From Kazachstania africana CBS 2517 (taxonomy: Eukaryota > Ascomycota > Saccharomycetes > Saccharomycetales > Saccharomycetaceae), in contig NC_018941.1 of assembly GCF_000304475.1 (NCBI RefSeq), positions 992,001 through 1,056,000 on the forward strand: a DNA stretch of 64,000 nt, written 5' to 3'. A program made the translations under genes and the position numbers. Positions 1 through 9,889 of this stretch are shown in pieces. The number at the start of each line of letters is the position of its first letter. Within the stretch, counting starts at the first letter, position 1. A model generated the notes under the pieces. That model was not told the DNA's origin. It saw nothing but the letters and a program-made list of their open reading frames with translations, and made no database searches.

Positions 1-460
1 TTGCTTCGATTCCTCCGACACCTGGTCGAAGCTCAATGAGGCAGGATTTATCTGCAAACGGATGTCTTGGGAGAAGCTTACGCAAGAGATCTTCAGAATT
101 TTTATTCAATTTGGGCACTAAATTATTCAGCTCGACCTCTGCCTCTTGTTTCAGACTGGGATCCTTCATCAATAGGTTCAATTCTCCAAATTCATATATA
201 CACTTCTCATATTGTAGTAAAGAGGTATTTATGCTTTTCAATCTAGTGTATAGCTTCTGCTGTTCATGTTCCAAAATGGTTCCATTGGATATTAGGTCAT
301 CGAGCGCATATAACTTTATAGTATAGTCCTTTGCTTTTTCCAAAAGGGAAGGTGGAAGTTGCTTAAGCGTTCCCTTATCAATTACATTAATGGTGGACTG
401 GAATCGTAGCAAAAATGAAGATCTAATGAAGGTCAATTTTTTCAATACTTGAAAGGACAT
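1..460 (-). CDS. MRF1: Mitochondrial peptide chain release factor 1, N-terminal part (cut by window edge)
   Basis: The frame starts at the ATG at 460 and runs off the left edge after about 153 codons. The first 25 or so residues are basic and hydroxylated (MSFQVLKKLTFIRSSFLLRF), which suits a mitochondrial targeting sequence. A helical PCRF-type region follows and ends in LIELRPGVGGIEA, the highly conserved block found in class I release factors just before the catalytic domain. The GGQ peptidyl-hydrolysis motif lies outside the window, so it cannot be checked. Mrf1 releases finished proteins from mitochondrial ribosomes at UAA and UAG. GPI10 lies next to it on the same strand; in S. cerevisiae MRF1 (YGL143C) also neighbours GPI10 (YGL142C), which supports orthology. 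Confidence 0.9.
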   Translation of the reverse strand, partial: MSFQVLKKLTFIRSSFLLRFQSTINVIDKGTLKQLPPSLLEKAKDYTIKLYALDDLISNGTILEHEQQKLYTRLKSINTSLLQYEKCIYEFGELNLLMKDPSLKQEAEVELNNLVPKLNKNSEDLLRKLLPRHPFADKSCLIELRPGVGGIEA

Positions 461-607
461 TCAGGAATCAACTCAATTAGCACATGCCTTAGCTGATTGT
501 TTTTCCTCGAGTGTTCTTAGTTTGAATAATTTATTCAACTATTAGATCCGTTCGGAAATCTGTTTTTCATAATTATATATCTAAATAAGTTTCTTGCCAT
601 ACAATGA

Positions 608-2341
608 CTAGTTTTGACGATAGACAATGATATCGCCGCTACGCCTCGAATCCCAATGACTGTAAGAGTTGAAAAATCTCTTGTATTCCACATAATTCGT
701 ATGTTCCAAGTAATCTTTCATATACAAGTTATTTAAGTGCTCAAAAAGCACCAGATATTCCGGCCAACTATGATCATAACTGACCGTTGAAGCTGTCTTA
801 TCAGAAATCGGGGGAAAATGTTGTCCAATAAACCTTGGTGTATCTGCATATAAATAGTCACTCTCGTCCATATATAATGGTAGTTTCTCAGCCGCATGTG
901 GGTCGTTTAAAAGATGTAAAGGTGGCTCACATGAGATGGCCCATAAACTATCAATATCATTCCTGTGCAAATATGATTGCCAAGGTGTGGAATGACAAGG
1001 CATTAACATTCCCAAACTATTGATGTTAGGTTCATAATGTAGAAACTTCATTACATCAATCACCCCCGATTCATTGATGTAGGTCAAATACATTCCTGCA
1101 AATAATGACAGTAGAAGAATCACCGTAGATACAGTATTGATTACATGTTTAAACTTAATGCCAAATGGTGGACGTGCTTGTACTATTAGTATCCCATAAG
1201 CGGCGATAATAGTAAAAAATGGTCTTAATGGATAAACAAATCTAAATTCCTTGTGAGCTAAAGAGGAATAGACTATTATGTTAATAACAGTTACCAGTCT
1301 GAATTGATGGAGTGGAGTCAAAAATTTGCTGTTTGCTACGTTAGGGAAAGGAATCATGCACAATCCACATATAAAGAAAGCAAGATATCCACCCAACAAA
1401 AATGGAAGGCTTTGAAAAATATGGAAATGCCAAGGGGCAACTCCATAAAACTGAGATAAAGGAGTGGTAAAATTAAACTTGATGAACTTAAATAAAGGAA
1501 ACGTTAAATATCCATAGAAATAATAGTCAATAATGGTATTCATCAAAAAAACAACGGCAAAGGAGAAAAGCACTTTGAAAAGCACTAAGAAAATCAATGT
1601 GAAACTTCTTCTCAGGAAAAGGTTGATTAGTAAAAACCACCCCAATATAGCCCAGATAAGGCCATTACTAGGCCTGAGAAAGCAAGCCAAAATACCGAAG
1701 ATCAGTGAAAACGTGAAATGCTTGCTCTTCACAGCATCTCCACTATCCCAATCCCAAAAATACAATGCTACTGTAGTTAAAGTCATTTCAAATGAATTGA
1801 TAAAGGAGCGTGTACTAAAATACCAATTGAAAAAATTAATAGTTACAATGAAGGCTGTAACGATTTTGGCGCTTAGCAGCTGTTTGGGCATATTTATTTT
1901 TCCATTCTTTGGAACCACAACCGTTGAGCTGAAAACCTTATGTGCTAACTTCACAGTATAATAGTCACCTATTGCAGCCACTACAGCCATTATAACCCTT
2001 GGGACATAAATAACACCAACATACTCGATTCTGGTTGTAAAATTCGGAGAATCTACCAATGAATCGAGGGAATATCGGCATAACATGCTAATAACCTTTA
2101 CAAACCTATATCCCATCTCGAAAATGAAAGGAAAGAGGTAACTTCTCAAGCCAGTTCTCCATTCCCACGTCAATTCTCCATATCCGAAAGCCACATAATG
2201 CGCAGGCTCCAATGCTTGCCAATACTCATCTGCTTGAAAGAAAGTCCTTATGAAGAGTGCATTGGCCAATCTGACAACCACAAATAGCCTAAACAGCGCA
2301 TTATCACTAGAGAATATGTATTTTTCCCACCATGCTATCAT
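608..2341 (-). CDS. GPI10: GPI mannosyltransferase 3 (PIG-B family)
   Basis: This 577-residue polytopic membrane protein belongs to the GT22 family of ER mannosyltransferases that use dolichol-phosphate-mannose. Gpi10 adds the third mannose to the glycosylphosphatidylinositol precursor in the ER lumen. An early luminal loop holds ADEYWQ at about residues 38-43, the acidic motif of the family. HKEFRF at 363-368 is the GT22 signature. Many hydrophobic segments lie between and after these. The length is close to the roughly 616 residues of the S. cerevisiae protein. The ATG at 2341 is the first in frame and is followed by MIAWWEKYIF. The gene is divergent from DJP1, with about 150 bp between the two starts. 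In S. cerevisiae GPI10 and HUL5 are adjacent; here DJP1 lies between them. Confidence 0.95.
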   Translation of the reverse strand: MIAWWEKYIFSSDNALFRLFVVVRLANALFIRTFFQADEYWQALEPAHYVAFGYGELTWEWRTGLRSYLFPFIFEMGYRFVKVISMLCRYSLDSLVDSPNFTTRIEYVGVIYVPRVIMAVVAAIGDYYTVKLAHKVFSSTVVVPKNGKINMPKQLLSAKIVTAFIVTINFFNWYFSTRSFINSFEMTLTTVALYFWDWDSGDAVKSKHFTFSLIFGILACFLRPSNGLIWAILGWFLLINLFLRRSFTLIFLVLFKVLFSFAVVFLMNTIIDYYFYGYLTFPLFKFIKFNFTTPLSQFYGVAPWHFHIFQSLPFLLGGYLAFFICGLCMIPFPNVANSKFLTPLHQFRLVTVINIIVYSSLAHKEFRFVYPLRPFFTIIAAYGILIVQARPPFGIKFKHVINTVSTVILLLSLFAGMYLTYINESGVIDVMKFLHYEPNINSLGMLMPCHSTPWQSYLHRNDIDSLWAISCEPPLHLLNDPHAAEKLPLYMDESDYLYADTPRFIGQHFPPISDKTASTVSYDHSWPEYLVLFEHLNNLYMKDYLEHTNYVEYKRFFNSYSHWDSRRSGDIIVYRQN

Positions 2342-2491
2342 TTCACAGGCTTAACATATGATCTTTCAGAACTTTACATTTTCCATTGCCCGAAGAGCAG
2401 AGCTGGCTTTTTTAAACTTCATGAGTTGACCTATATCATCTTAGAGTTCAAAGAAAAAACGAAGAAATATAATCAAACAGCAAAGCCAACA

Positions 2492-3763
2492 ATGGTTGTT
2501 GATACTGCCTATTATGATTTACTAGGTATTACTCCAAACGCTACTTCTATAGAAATAAAGAAAGCTTATCGTAAAAAGTCGGTGCAGGAGCATCCTGATA
2601 AGAATCCAAATGATCCAGGTGCCACTGAAAGATTCCAGGCCATTTCTGAAGCTTATCAAGTTTTGAGTAATGATGAACTTCGTGCCAAATATGACAGACT
2701 TGGTAAGCAGGAAGCAGTTCCTAAAGGTGGGTTTGAAGATGCTGCAGAACAATTCTCTGCCATATTCGGTGGTGATGCATTTGCCTCTTACATTGGGGAA
2801 TTGCAATTGTTGAGAAACTTACAGAAGACAGAAGAATTGAGTGCTGAAGATGAAGCAGAGAAACAGAAAGAGGAGGAAGAGAAGAAAAAAAAGGAGGATG
2901 CTGAGAAGAAGAGAAAGGAAGAGGAAGACGAGCGTTTTAAGAACATCGATGGCAAAACTACCACTCACTTGACTTTACATAAAGATGAAGCCAACGATGG
3001 TAAAAGTGATGAAGTTTCTGAAGAACCTAAGAAGAAGACAAAATTAGAGCAATTTGAAGAAGAGCAAGAAAAATTGAAAGAGGTTCGACTTGGGGAACTT
3101 AGTCAAAAATTGATTGAACGACTTTCTATACTGACTGAAAGCGTATATGATGAAGCTTGCAAGATTTCTTTTGAAAAGAAATTCGAAGAGGAGGCAAATC
3201 TTTTGAAAATGGAATCATTTGGTCTGGATATTTTGCACACAATTGGTGACGTTTATTGTGAACAGGCTAGAATCTTTCTTGGCTCTCAAAACTTTCTCGG
3301 CCTTGGAGGTATGTTACATTCAGTGAAGGCTAAGGGCGGCCTGTTCATGGATACTTTACGAACGGTTTCTGCTGCAATTGACGCTCAGCATACAATGAAA
3401 GAGTTGGAAAAAATGAAGGAAGATAGTGAATCTCAGGAACCTTTATATGATAAAAATGGAATCGAAAAGACTAAGCCAACACCGGAAGAAGTAGTCCAGC
3501 ACGAACAACTGCTAATGGGGAAGGTGCTATCAGCAGCATGGCATGGCTCTAAATTCGAAATTATGTCCACATTAAGAGGTGTCTGTAAGAAGGTGCTAGA
3601 GGATGAAACTATTAGCATAAAGACAAGAATAAGAAGGGCAGAAGCGTTAAAACTGCTGGGTAAGGTATTCCAGCGGTCTTTTAGAACCAAAGCTGAACAA
3701 GAGGAAGCTCAAGTCTTCGAAGAATTGGTTGCTGAAGCGACAAAAAAGAAAAAGTCCACCTGA
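2492..3763 (+). CDS. DJP1: Cytosolic J-domain protein for peroxisomal and membrane protein targeting
   Basis: The protein has 423 residues. It opens with a canonical J domain (about residues 1-70) holding HPD at 34-36, which stimulates Hsp70 ATPase activity. A strongly charged Glu/Lys-rich linker follows at about 110-200, then a conserved C-terminal DnaJ-X region containing KMESFGLDILHTIGDVY. The start MVVDTAYYDLLG and the whole C-terminal half match Djp1 better than its relative Caj1. Djp1 assists import of peroxisomal matrix proteins and hands membrane precursors from the cytosol to organelles. The open frame extends upstream only through a TTG codon, so the ATG at 2492 is chosen. In S. cerevisiae DJP1 (YIR004W) is on chromosome IX, so its place between GPI10 and HUL5 probably reflects the ancestral order. 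Confidence 0.95.
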   Translation: MVVDTAYYDLLGITPNATSIEIKKAYRKKSVQEHPDKNPNDPGATERFQAISEAYQVLSNDELRAKYDRLGKQEAVPKGGFEDAAEQFSAIFGGDAFASYIGELQLLRNLQKTEELSAEDEAEKQKEEEEKKKKEDAEKKRKEEEDERFKNIDGKTTTHLTLHKDEANDGKSDEVSEEPKKKTKLEQFEEEQEKLKEVRLGELSQKLIERLSILTESVYDEACKISFEKKFEEEANLLKMESFGLDILHTIGDVYCEQARIFLGSQNFLGLGGMLHSVKAKGGLFMDTLRTVSAAIDAQHTMKELEKMKEDSESQEPLYDKNGIEKTKPTPEEVVQHEQLLMGKVLSAAWHGSKFEIMSTLRGVCKKVLEDETISIKTRIRRAEALKLLGKVFQRSFRTKAEQEEAQVFEELVAEATKKKKST

Positions 3764-4049
3764 GATGCCTCAAAGCACATAATTCAGTCATTTTCGATAG
3801 TCTGATCTATCACTCATGGTAAAGAGGTCCTGAAGTCATATAAATAATGTAGCACTGTCCCTGTGACTATCTATTCTCTTAAAATATGTAATTAATCTTA
3901 ATCTTACATAATAATTTCGTCCCATTCCTTATTCCGAAAATGATAAACTAATGAATAATTTTCCTAATAATGAAGCTAAAATTAAAGTTCGTTCCAATAC
4001 ATTGAAATCCGCTAATCTTTCAAGCTGAAAGTTGCTGTGAGTGGTCATA

Positions 4050-6872
4050 ATGTTCAATTTTGCTGGCCAAACAAGAAAGAGGAACATAAATTTGGGAACA
4101 AAGAGCAAAACTAGTAAAAGAGATATTTTAGCGAAGGCTGAACAAGAAAGATTAAAGAGAGCGGAAGAACGTAAAAAGAATGAAAGCATTATTCTAATTC
4201 AATCGTACGTAAGGAAATATATTGCATGCAAACAATTTTTTGGCAAATCTATATGGTTTTTTGATGAAGAACAAAGAATACATTTATTCCCTACATTCGG
4301 TGTCAAGCTTCTACATTATCTGGACGAAGCTTCTATATATGACATTTTGACAAGGGATAGCGAGTCACTCAAACATTATGGTGGTGTGCTTGTGAATATC
4401 CAGGTCACGAAAACGCTTGCGGAGCAAAGAGACTGTCGTTTGGTAAGCGACCTTCTTCATTGTATGAATCATAGTTATCCAATCCCACAATTCTTTACTC
4501 AAAAGGGTTTAATCCCATTTTTGAATAGTGCCAAGAGTTTATCAATGGATGTTTCTGAAAAATTATGTGGCATTCTGTCAATATGGAACTGTGCTGGGAC
4601 GGAGATTTTAGACGAAGTATACAGTGTTTCATCAAAGCGATGTCGTTCTCCTAATGATATAGCTAACTTTTTCATCTGCATGGGGGAAAAACGTTTATTC
4701 CCATTGGTCTCTCATCCATCATTAGCACTGCTTGAAAACCTATGTCTCATTTATAGTACTACGTCTCAAAACGATCAATTATTGGTTAAGAAAATTGCAG
4801 AATGTATCACAGGACTGCCTGAACAAGAGAATGAAAGTGATGATCCACTTGGCTCACAAATTGCAAATATTTTTGAACAAGAGTTTATAGATAGTTTGAT
4901 AGAGTTAATTTTTGATGTGTCTGAGACCAGTATCGACATAAGTAGTCTAGCATCACTTTTAAACCTATCAGAGAAATTTGAAAAGAAAAATAATATTCTG
5001 GTTTTTCTTTTAACTAACAGAGCCATAAGTCTGGAGATCTTTGAAAAAGTCATTGGATTATCAGAAGAAGAAATTTTAACGAAGTCTTTATTCACTGAAA
5101 AAATAATCACGATAGCAATCGAAATGATTAACCTATATCTGACTTTAACGACTGATTCAGAATTACTTTCTGGAAAGTCCTTGCTATCCATTGGACTTCT
5201 GATAGAGTTTAGTAAAACTCTCAAAACATTCATTTTCAACCAAATTTGGAACAAAACCCAAATTTCAAGCCCAATTGGCCCCTTGCTGTCTAAATGTATT
5301 CCTGTATTGAACAGGATATACTTAAGAGATTCTAGGTTAGGATTTTGTTCTAAAGAGAAACCGAAATTTTGGATTATTGAGGACGAAAAATTTCAAAGAC
5401 TAAACTTATACAAAATTATTGATAATTATGACAACCAATACAGGAATTTCAAGACCAACGTCCCAGATGATAGCCTCAGTGATGAGGAAGATGTTGAAAT
5501 GGATGCTGAATATACAAATGGTAAGCCAGGCAGTCTACGTGAAGATATTGATAATGACACAAAATTAAGATATAGAGTTTTGCATAGAATGGTGAATGAA
5601 TCAAACAGCAGTAAAAATTGGAAATCAATAAATAAATTGGAAATTCTTCTAAAAGTACCTTTTTTTATTCCATTTGAACAGCGCGTTGATTTGTTTTATA
5701 CATTAATAGAGCTTGATAAGCAGAGGCTGGGAACAAGAGATCCGACAAGCGGTTTAATGGATATGTTCATGCCATGGGGCAGCAGCGCGCCAAATCGACA
5801 ATCTGCTGTTATCTCCAGAGAACATATCCTGGAGGATGCTATGAAATCTTTTAATGGCATTGGCGATAAGTTTAAGTCGAAGTTGTCGGTCACATTTGTC
5901 AATGAATTCGGTCCCGAGGAAGGCATTGATGGTGGTGGTGTTACTAAAGAATTTTTAACGAGTGTGTCAGAGGAGGGATTCACTGATCCGAAATACGATT
6001 TGTTTCAGACTAATACCGACTACGATATATATCCCAAGCCTACTCGAGATTTAGCTAAATTAAACAAATTGGAATTCTTGGGCAAAATTGTTGGGAAATG
6101 TATTTACGAGAGAGTTTTGATTGATGTTACTTTCGCCGACTTTTTTTTGAAAAAACTGCTAAACTATGGAGACCATTTCAGATCTTCATTTGATGATTTG
6201 AGTAGTTTAGATTTTGACTTATACGCTAATTTGACAAAATTACTGTTGATGTCCTCAGAGGAGATAGATTCTTTGGATCTATATTTTGAACTCACAGATA
6301 TGACGAATGCTTCCCGGACAATTGAATTAATACCAAATGGCTCTCATGTCAAGGTCACCAAACGAACACTTTTACAATACATTTTAAAGATTGCTGAATA
6401 CAAATTAGATAGAACGCTTTTCGAACCTGTCTATTTCTTTCACAGAGGTGTGAGCAGCTTGATAGGGCCGATGTGGCTAGAATTATTCAACTCTATTGAA
6501 CTTCAAATGCTGATATCTGGAGGTCACAAAAATGTTGACTTGAAGGACCTACGTGAAAACACAGAATATGGAGGATACATTGAAAATGATGATACCATCA
6601 AATATTTTTGGGAAATCCTCGAAGAATTTTCCATGGACGAAAGAAGCAAGTTTCTTAAGTTTGTCACATCAGTACCACAGGCTCCTCTTCAAGGGTTTGG
6701 TGCTCTAGAACCTAAATTTGGTATCAGGAACGCTGGTTTTGATCTTGACAGACTTCCAACTGCATCTACATGTGTCAACCTTTTGAAGCTCCCAGATTAC
6801 GGAAACAAAGAGTTACTCAAAGAGAAGCTTCTCTACTCCATCAACTCGGGTGCCAGGTTTGATCTTTCATAG
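4050..6872 (+). CDS. HUL5: HECT-type ubiquitin ligase (E4-like chain elongation, proteasome-associated)
   Basis: The protein has 940 residues (910 in S. cerevisiae). The N-terminus MFNFAGQTRKRNINLG matches the family start, so the ATG at 4050 is preferred over the upstream GTG at 4041. An IQ-like helix (IILIQSYVRKYIACKQF) lies near residues 45-65. The C-terminal 350 residues form a HECT domain, with GIDGGGVTKEFLTSV early in it and the catalytic cysteine in TASTCVNLL at residue 908, 32 residues from the end. Hul5 lengthens ubiquitin chains on stalled or misfolded substrates at the proteasome. An acidic segment near residues 480-510 (SDEEDVEMDAE) is probably disordered. The gene marks the right end of the block that is syntenic with chromosome VII. 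Confidence 0.96.
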   Translation: MFNFAGQTRKRNINLGTKSKTSKRDILAKAEQERLKRAEERKKNESIILIQSYVRKYIACKQFFGKSIWFFDEEQRIHLFPTFGVKLLHYLDEASIYDILTRDSESLKHYGGVLVNIQVTKTLAEQRDCRLVSDLLHCMNHSYPIPQFFTQKGLIPFLNSAKSLSMDVSEKLCGILSIWNCAGTEILDEVYSVSSKRCRSPNDIANFFICMGEKRLFPLVSHPSLALLENLCLIYSTTSQNDQLLVKKIAECITGLPEQENESDDPLGSQIANIFEQEFIDSLIELIFDVSETSIDISSLASLLNLSEKFEKKNNILVFLLTNRAISLEIFEKVIGLSEEEILTKSLFTEKIITIAIEMINLYLTLTTDSELLSGKSLLSIGLLIEFSKTLKTFIFNQIWNKTQISSPIGPLLSKCIPVLNRIYLRDSRLGFCSKEKPKFWIIEDEKFQRLNLYKIIDNYDNQYRNFKTNVPDDSLSDEEDVEMDAEYTNGKPGSLREDIDNDTKLRYRVLHRMVNESNSSKNWKSINKLEILLKVPFFIPFEQRVDLFYTLIELDKQRLGTRDPTSGLMDMFMPWGSSAPNRQSAVISREHILEDAMKSFNGIGDKFKSKLSVTFVNEFGPEEGIDGGGVTKEFLTSVSEEGFTDPKYDLFQTNTDYDIYPKPTRDLAKLNKLEFLGKIVGKCIYERVLIDVTFADFFLKKLLNYGDHFRSSFDDLSSLDFDLYANLTKLLLMSSEEIDSLDLYFELTDMTNASRTIELIPNGSHVKVTKRTLLQYILKIAEYKLDRTLFEPVYFFHRGVSSLIGPMWLELFNSIELQMLISGGHKNVDLKDLRENTEYGGYIENDDTIKYFWEILEEFSMDERSKFLKFVTSVPQAPLQGFGALEPKFGIRNAGFDLDRLPTASTCVNLLKLPDYGNKELLKEKLLYSINSGARFDLS

Positions 6873-7333
6873 AACTGTCTAGTATATATTTACTTATACA
6901 CCAAAATAATTATTCCACACGCCTCTTATACCTTTTATATGGTCACTTCTATTTATTCTTGATTTCAGCATGGACTTTCTTAATTAGGAATCAATCACGT
7001 GATCCTTTCACTAATTTAAGCATATTAGTTTCTTTTTCCAGAAAGAGTTTCCCAATGGAGTAACTTATCTTCCGGAGGCTGTCGAAAAAAGGAATTTGTC
7101 ATGGCTAAGTCCCGCTTTATAAATTAAGAATGAAAGGAGAAGAATTTTATATAGTATTAAAAGAGAGGATTATGGTTATTGTTGCTCTTGTTTTGTTGAT
7201 TGAAAGACAAGTCCAGCAACTATCATTTAGTTATTATCAGGTATTTTCATAATATAACGATTTTTCAAACCTACTTTTAATTATAGGATCAAGACCTCTT
7301 TCAGTGTAATTTCGTGAATATACCAAGTAAAAG
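6873..7333. other. Intergenic region between HUL5 and EAR1 (synteny breakpoint)
   Basis: There is no open frame of note. The palindrome ATCACGTGAT at 6994-7003 contains CACGTG, the core recognised by Cbf1/Pho4-type bHLH factors. It lies about 330 bp upstream of EAR1, so a promoter role is possible but unproven. The gap separates the chromosome VII-like block from the chromosome XIII-like block. I saw no tRNA, transposon remnant or repeat marking the break. Confidence 0.5.
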
Positions 7334-9175
7334 ATGCGCTATAAAAGTTCTTCTTTGATTGGAATCAGCATAAATGTTGCTACACTTCTTTTTGGAAGTT
7401 CATATGCATACTTACTTCCACGTGATTTTCAGAATAAAGCTGTCGATGGTGAGAGCTATCCTGACGGGTTTACTGAGGATAACTTCGACGTAGAATTAAT
7501 GCTGTATTCTGTAGGGTCTATGCTAATAATGTACCTATTCATTTGCATAATTTATTTGGGTGTTAGATATGTAATCACTAGTGTAGTCGTGAGGAACTCT
7601 ACTGTTTCTTTATCTACTGATGAAGAATATCAGACTTCCAGAAGCCGAAACCTAATAGAAATGATGAATGCAAGATGGCCAAGTGCCTTAGATGACCAGG
7701 ATGAAGTGAAAGATAAAGTGCTTAGATTGCCCGCGGAAGAGCAGTTTTATTACAAACAAGGTGAAGAATATATTAGACAGAATCCGCCATTGTTAATATC
7801 TCCTTTGCCAATATCCGAAGAGGACGAGTTTGTTGATCCGATCATAAATGAACAAACGAACCAGTTTATCGAAGAAGAAGGTGCTTATGCATGGGAATTT
7901 CAGCCAGACCAAAATTTACCCAACGATACAATCATGGTAGAGAATAAGACAGAAATTACGTTTCTAAATTACAACTACGACGCATCTGTACAAACTAATC
8001 TACCAATCCCGTGCATAAACCGTGTTTACTATTGTGAGTTCAAGATTTTTGAATTGAATACTAGTAATGTCTCAAGAAGCATCTCAGATAATGAAACGGT
8101 GTTGACACAATCTAGCTCAGAATCAGATGCCGATGAAGAAGAAGAAGAGGAGGAGGAGGTAGCACGTGACAATCAACACCATTCTCTATCATCCAAATCA
8201 GAAACTAACGACTTAATATCATTTGGACTTTCCACATCTCCTTATCCATACTTCAGATTACCTGGAAGACATCATCATTCTATTGCATACGATTCAAATG
8301 GCTCAAGGCGCTTCAATGATTCATTTGAATTGGACCCTGAACTTAAAAACCTATTTCCTAGTTGCGAAAAAGGTGATGTTATCGGTATAGGTTACAGATC
8401 TCGTTCTGGCACTGTATTCTTCACTAGAAACGGTAAAAAACTCAATGAAAAGTCCGTTGGTGGCCACATTCGCGGTTGGAAATTTAAATATCTTTATCCT
8501 ACTGTTGGCGCAAATGTTCCATGTAAAATTCACGTAAATTTTGGTACTTATGGGTTCCTTTACATAGAAGCTAATGTAAAAAAGTGGGGGTATAGTAAAA
8601 TGAATGGAATGAAACTGCCACCTCCCTCATATGACCAATATGGCCAAGACGCCTTATTAGAAAGTGCAGGAGAAGATAATGATGACAGTAACAATGATGA
8701 TCGGAGCGTTTTCTTTGCAAAATTTAACGAAGATTCTTTACGAGACGAAAATGGTCAATTATTACCCCCACCTCCGGGATTTGAATTCAGCACGTCACCT
8801 CATGCATATTCAATTAACGAAGAAATCAACATGGATTCATTACCCATGGATCCACCTAATTATTCTGATAATGAAAGTTCTTATAAATCACCCTTCGCAA
8901 AGATTCCAATGATTGGCAGTAGTAAGAAACTTCAAGGCTTATTGAATTTTGATAGAGAAAGTATCAAAACTGCTATAGAGGGCAGTGAGGGACAAGACAA
9001 AGATGATTATGATGATTATGATGACGATGATTTAGATGATGATTATGAAATAAGGGCCGAAAGTGAGGTTTATTCTGACGATGAATTCGATGATTTAACT
9101 ACAGAACTGCAGCATATGATACAACAAGATGCTGCAAGTCATGCATCAAGTAGTAACAATTCTACACTCCAATAA
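7334..9175 (+). CDS. EAR1: Endosomal PPxY adaptor for the Rsp5 ubiquitin ligase, SPRY domain
   Basis: The 613-residue protein has an N-terminal hydrophobic stretch (about 8-28) and a clear membrane segment at about 57-85 ([20 protein letters not shown]). A SPRY-like domain spans about 225-420, and a long acidic disordered tail follows. Two PPxY motifs, PPSY at 430-433 and PPNY at 507-510, are the expected docking sites for the WW domains of Rsp5. Members of this family (Ear1 and its paralogue Ssh4) recruit Rsp5 to cargo at endosomes for multivesicular-body sorting. The runs of Asp and Glu (about residues 265-275 and 555-590) are low complexity. EAR1 is chosen over SSH4 because the gene sits next to the ALD gene, like YMR171C. 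By sequence alone the two paralogues are hard to separate. Confidence 0.85.
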   Translation: MRYKSSSLIGISINVATLLFGSSYAYLLPRDFQNKAVDGESYPDGFTEDNFDVELMLYSVGSMLIMYLFICIIYLGVRYVITSVVVRNSTVSLSTDEEYQTSRSRNLIEMMNARWPSALDDQDEVKDKVLRLPAEEQFYYKQGEEYIRQNPPLLISPLPISEEDEFVDPIINEQTNQFIEEEGAYAWEFQPDQNLPNDTIMVENKTEITFLNYNYDASVQTNLPIPCINRVYYCEFKIFELNTSNVSRSISDNETVLTQSSSESDADEEEEEEEEVARDNQHHSLSSKSETNDLISFGLSTSPYPYFRLPGRHHHSIAYDSNGSRRFNDSFELDPELKNLFPSCEKGDVIGIGYRSRSGTVFFTRNGKKLNEKSVGGHIRGWKFKYLYPTVGANVPCKIHVNFGTYGFLYIEANVKKWGYSKMNGMKLPPPSYDQYGQDALLESAGEDNDDSNNDDRSVFFAKFNEDSLRDENGQLLPPPPGFEFSTSPHAYSINEEINMDSLPMDPPNYSDNESSYKSPFAKIPMIGSSKKLQGLLNFDRESIKTAIEGSEGQDKDDYDDYDDDDLDDDYEIRAESEVYSDDEFDDLTTELQHMIQQDAASHASSSNNSTLQ

Positions 9176-9889
9176 GATAACATTTCGTGTTCAAAATAGC
9201 ATATATGATATTCAAGGTTTTTCACTTCATTTTTTAAAATATTCAATCTTCCATTGTTCTACATTTCGTCTCTGCGACAAAATTGCCATAAGGAGAGAAC
9301 CATACACATTTAGCCAACATATATTGTGGGCATACCTATTGTCTCTGCATATATAATTCAATAGTTAGATGTCTATATAAATAATGTCTAATACCTTATT
9401 TATTGAATGTTATGTGGGTATCTGAAAGAGACTTATATTAGTATGACCGTCGTTATGTGTCGAAAAAAAAAAGAAGCATTTCTACTTCAGAAACCTCTTC
9501 ACAGACATACTTTCACATTACTATTTTGGAAACACCTCACATGATTCTATAGGGATATCCTGTCTAATATGAGCTAAACTGGTGCAATGGTTATCCAATC
9601 TTCCTATATCCATCGACCTAACATTATTTTAACAAGCATATAAGGATAGTGCACTGATGAAGGGTAAGCTCCCCTTAATGAAAGCCCGACGTATCACTAA
9701 GATATGATGCTGAAAATTATTGAATGGAAAGGGAATTGTAAGGGTACCTCCCACTCTAAGTGGTCGTCTCACTTCAAGCTTGAGTTGACTTTGAAGTAAG
9801 GTCATATATAAATGCTCGACTACTAGGCTACGTCAAAATAAACTATTGTGAAGCTGCCAAAGGAATAACAACGACTAATTGAAGAAAAT
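9176..9889 (+). promoter_or_regulatory. Long upstream region of the aldehyde dehydrogenase gene
   Basis: These 714 bp hold no credible gene. The region fits a stress- or carbon-regulated promoter: one CCCCT stress-response core (Msn2/Msn4 type) at 9671-9675, a TATA box at 9805-9812, and the ALD start 78 bp after it. S. cerevisiae ALD2 and ALD3 are induced by stress through such elements. A single pentamer is weak evidence, so regulation by Msn2/4 is inference. Confidence 0.4.
9805..9812 (+). promoter_or_regulatory. TATA box (TATATAAA) of the ALD gene
   Basis: A perfect TATAWAWR element lies 78 bp upstream of the ATG at 9890. The distance is normal for a yeast TATA-containing, regulated promoter. 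Confidence 0.55.

Noticed and set aside
3900..3960. TTCCGAAAA upstream of HUL5 as a CDEIII core
   Set aside because: No CDEI at the proper distance, and the sequence upstream is not a dense AT-rich CDEII. DJP1 is near CEN9 in S. cerevisiae, but that is not enough.
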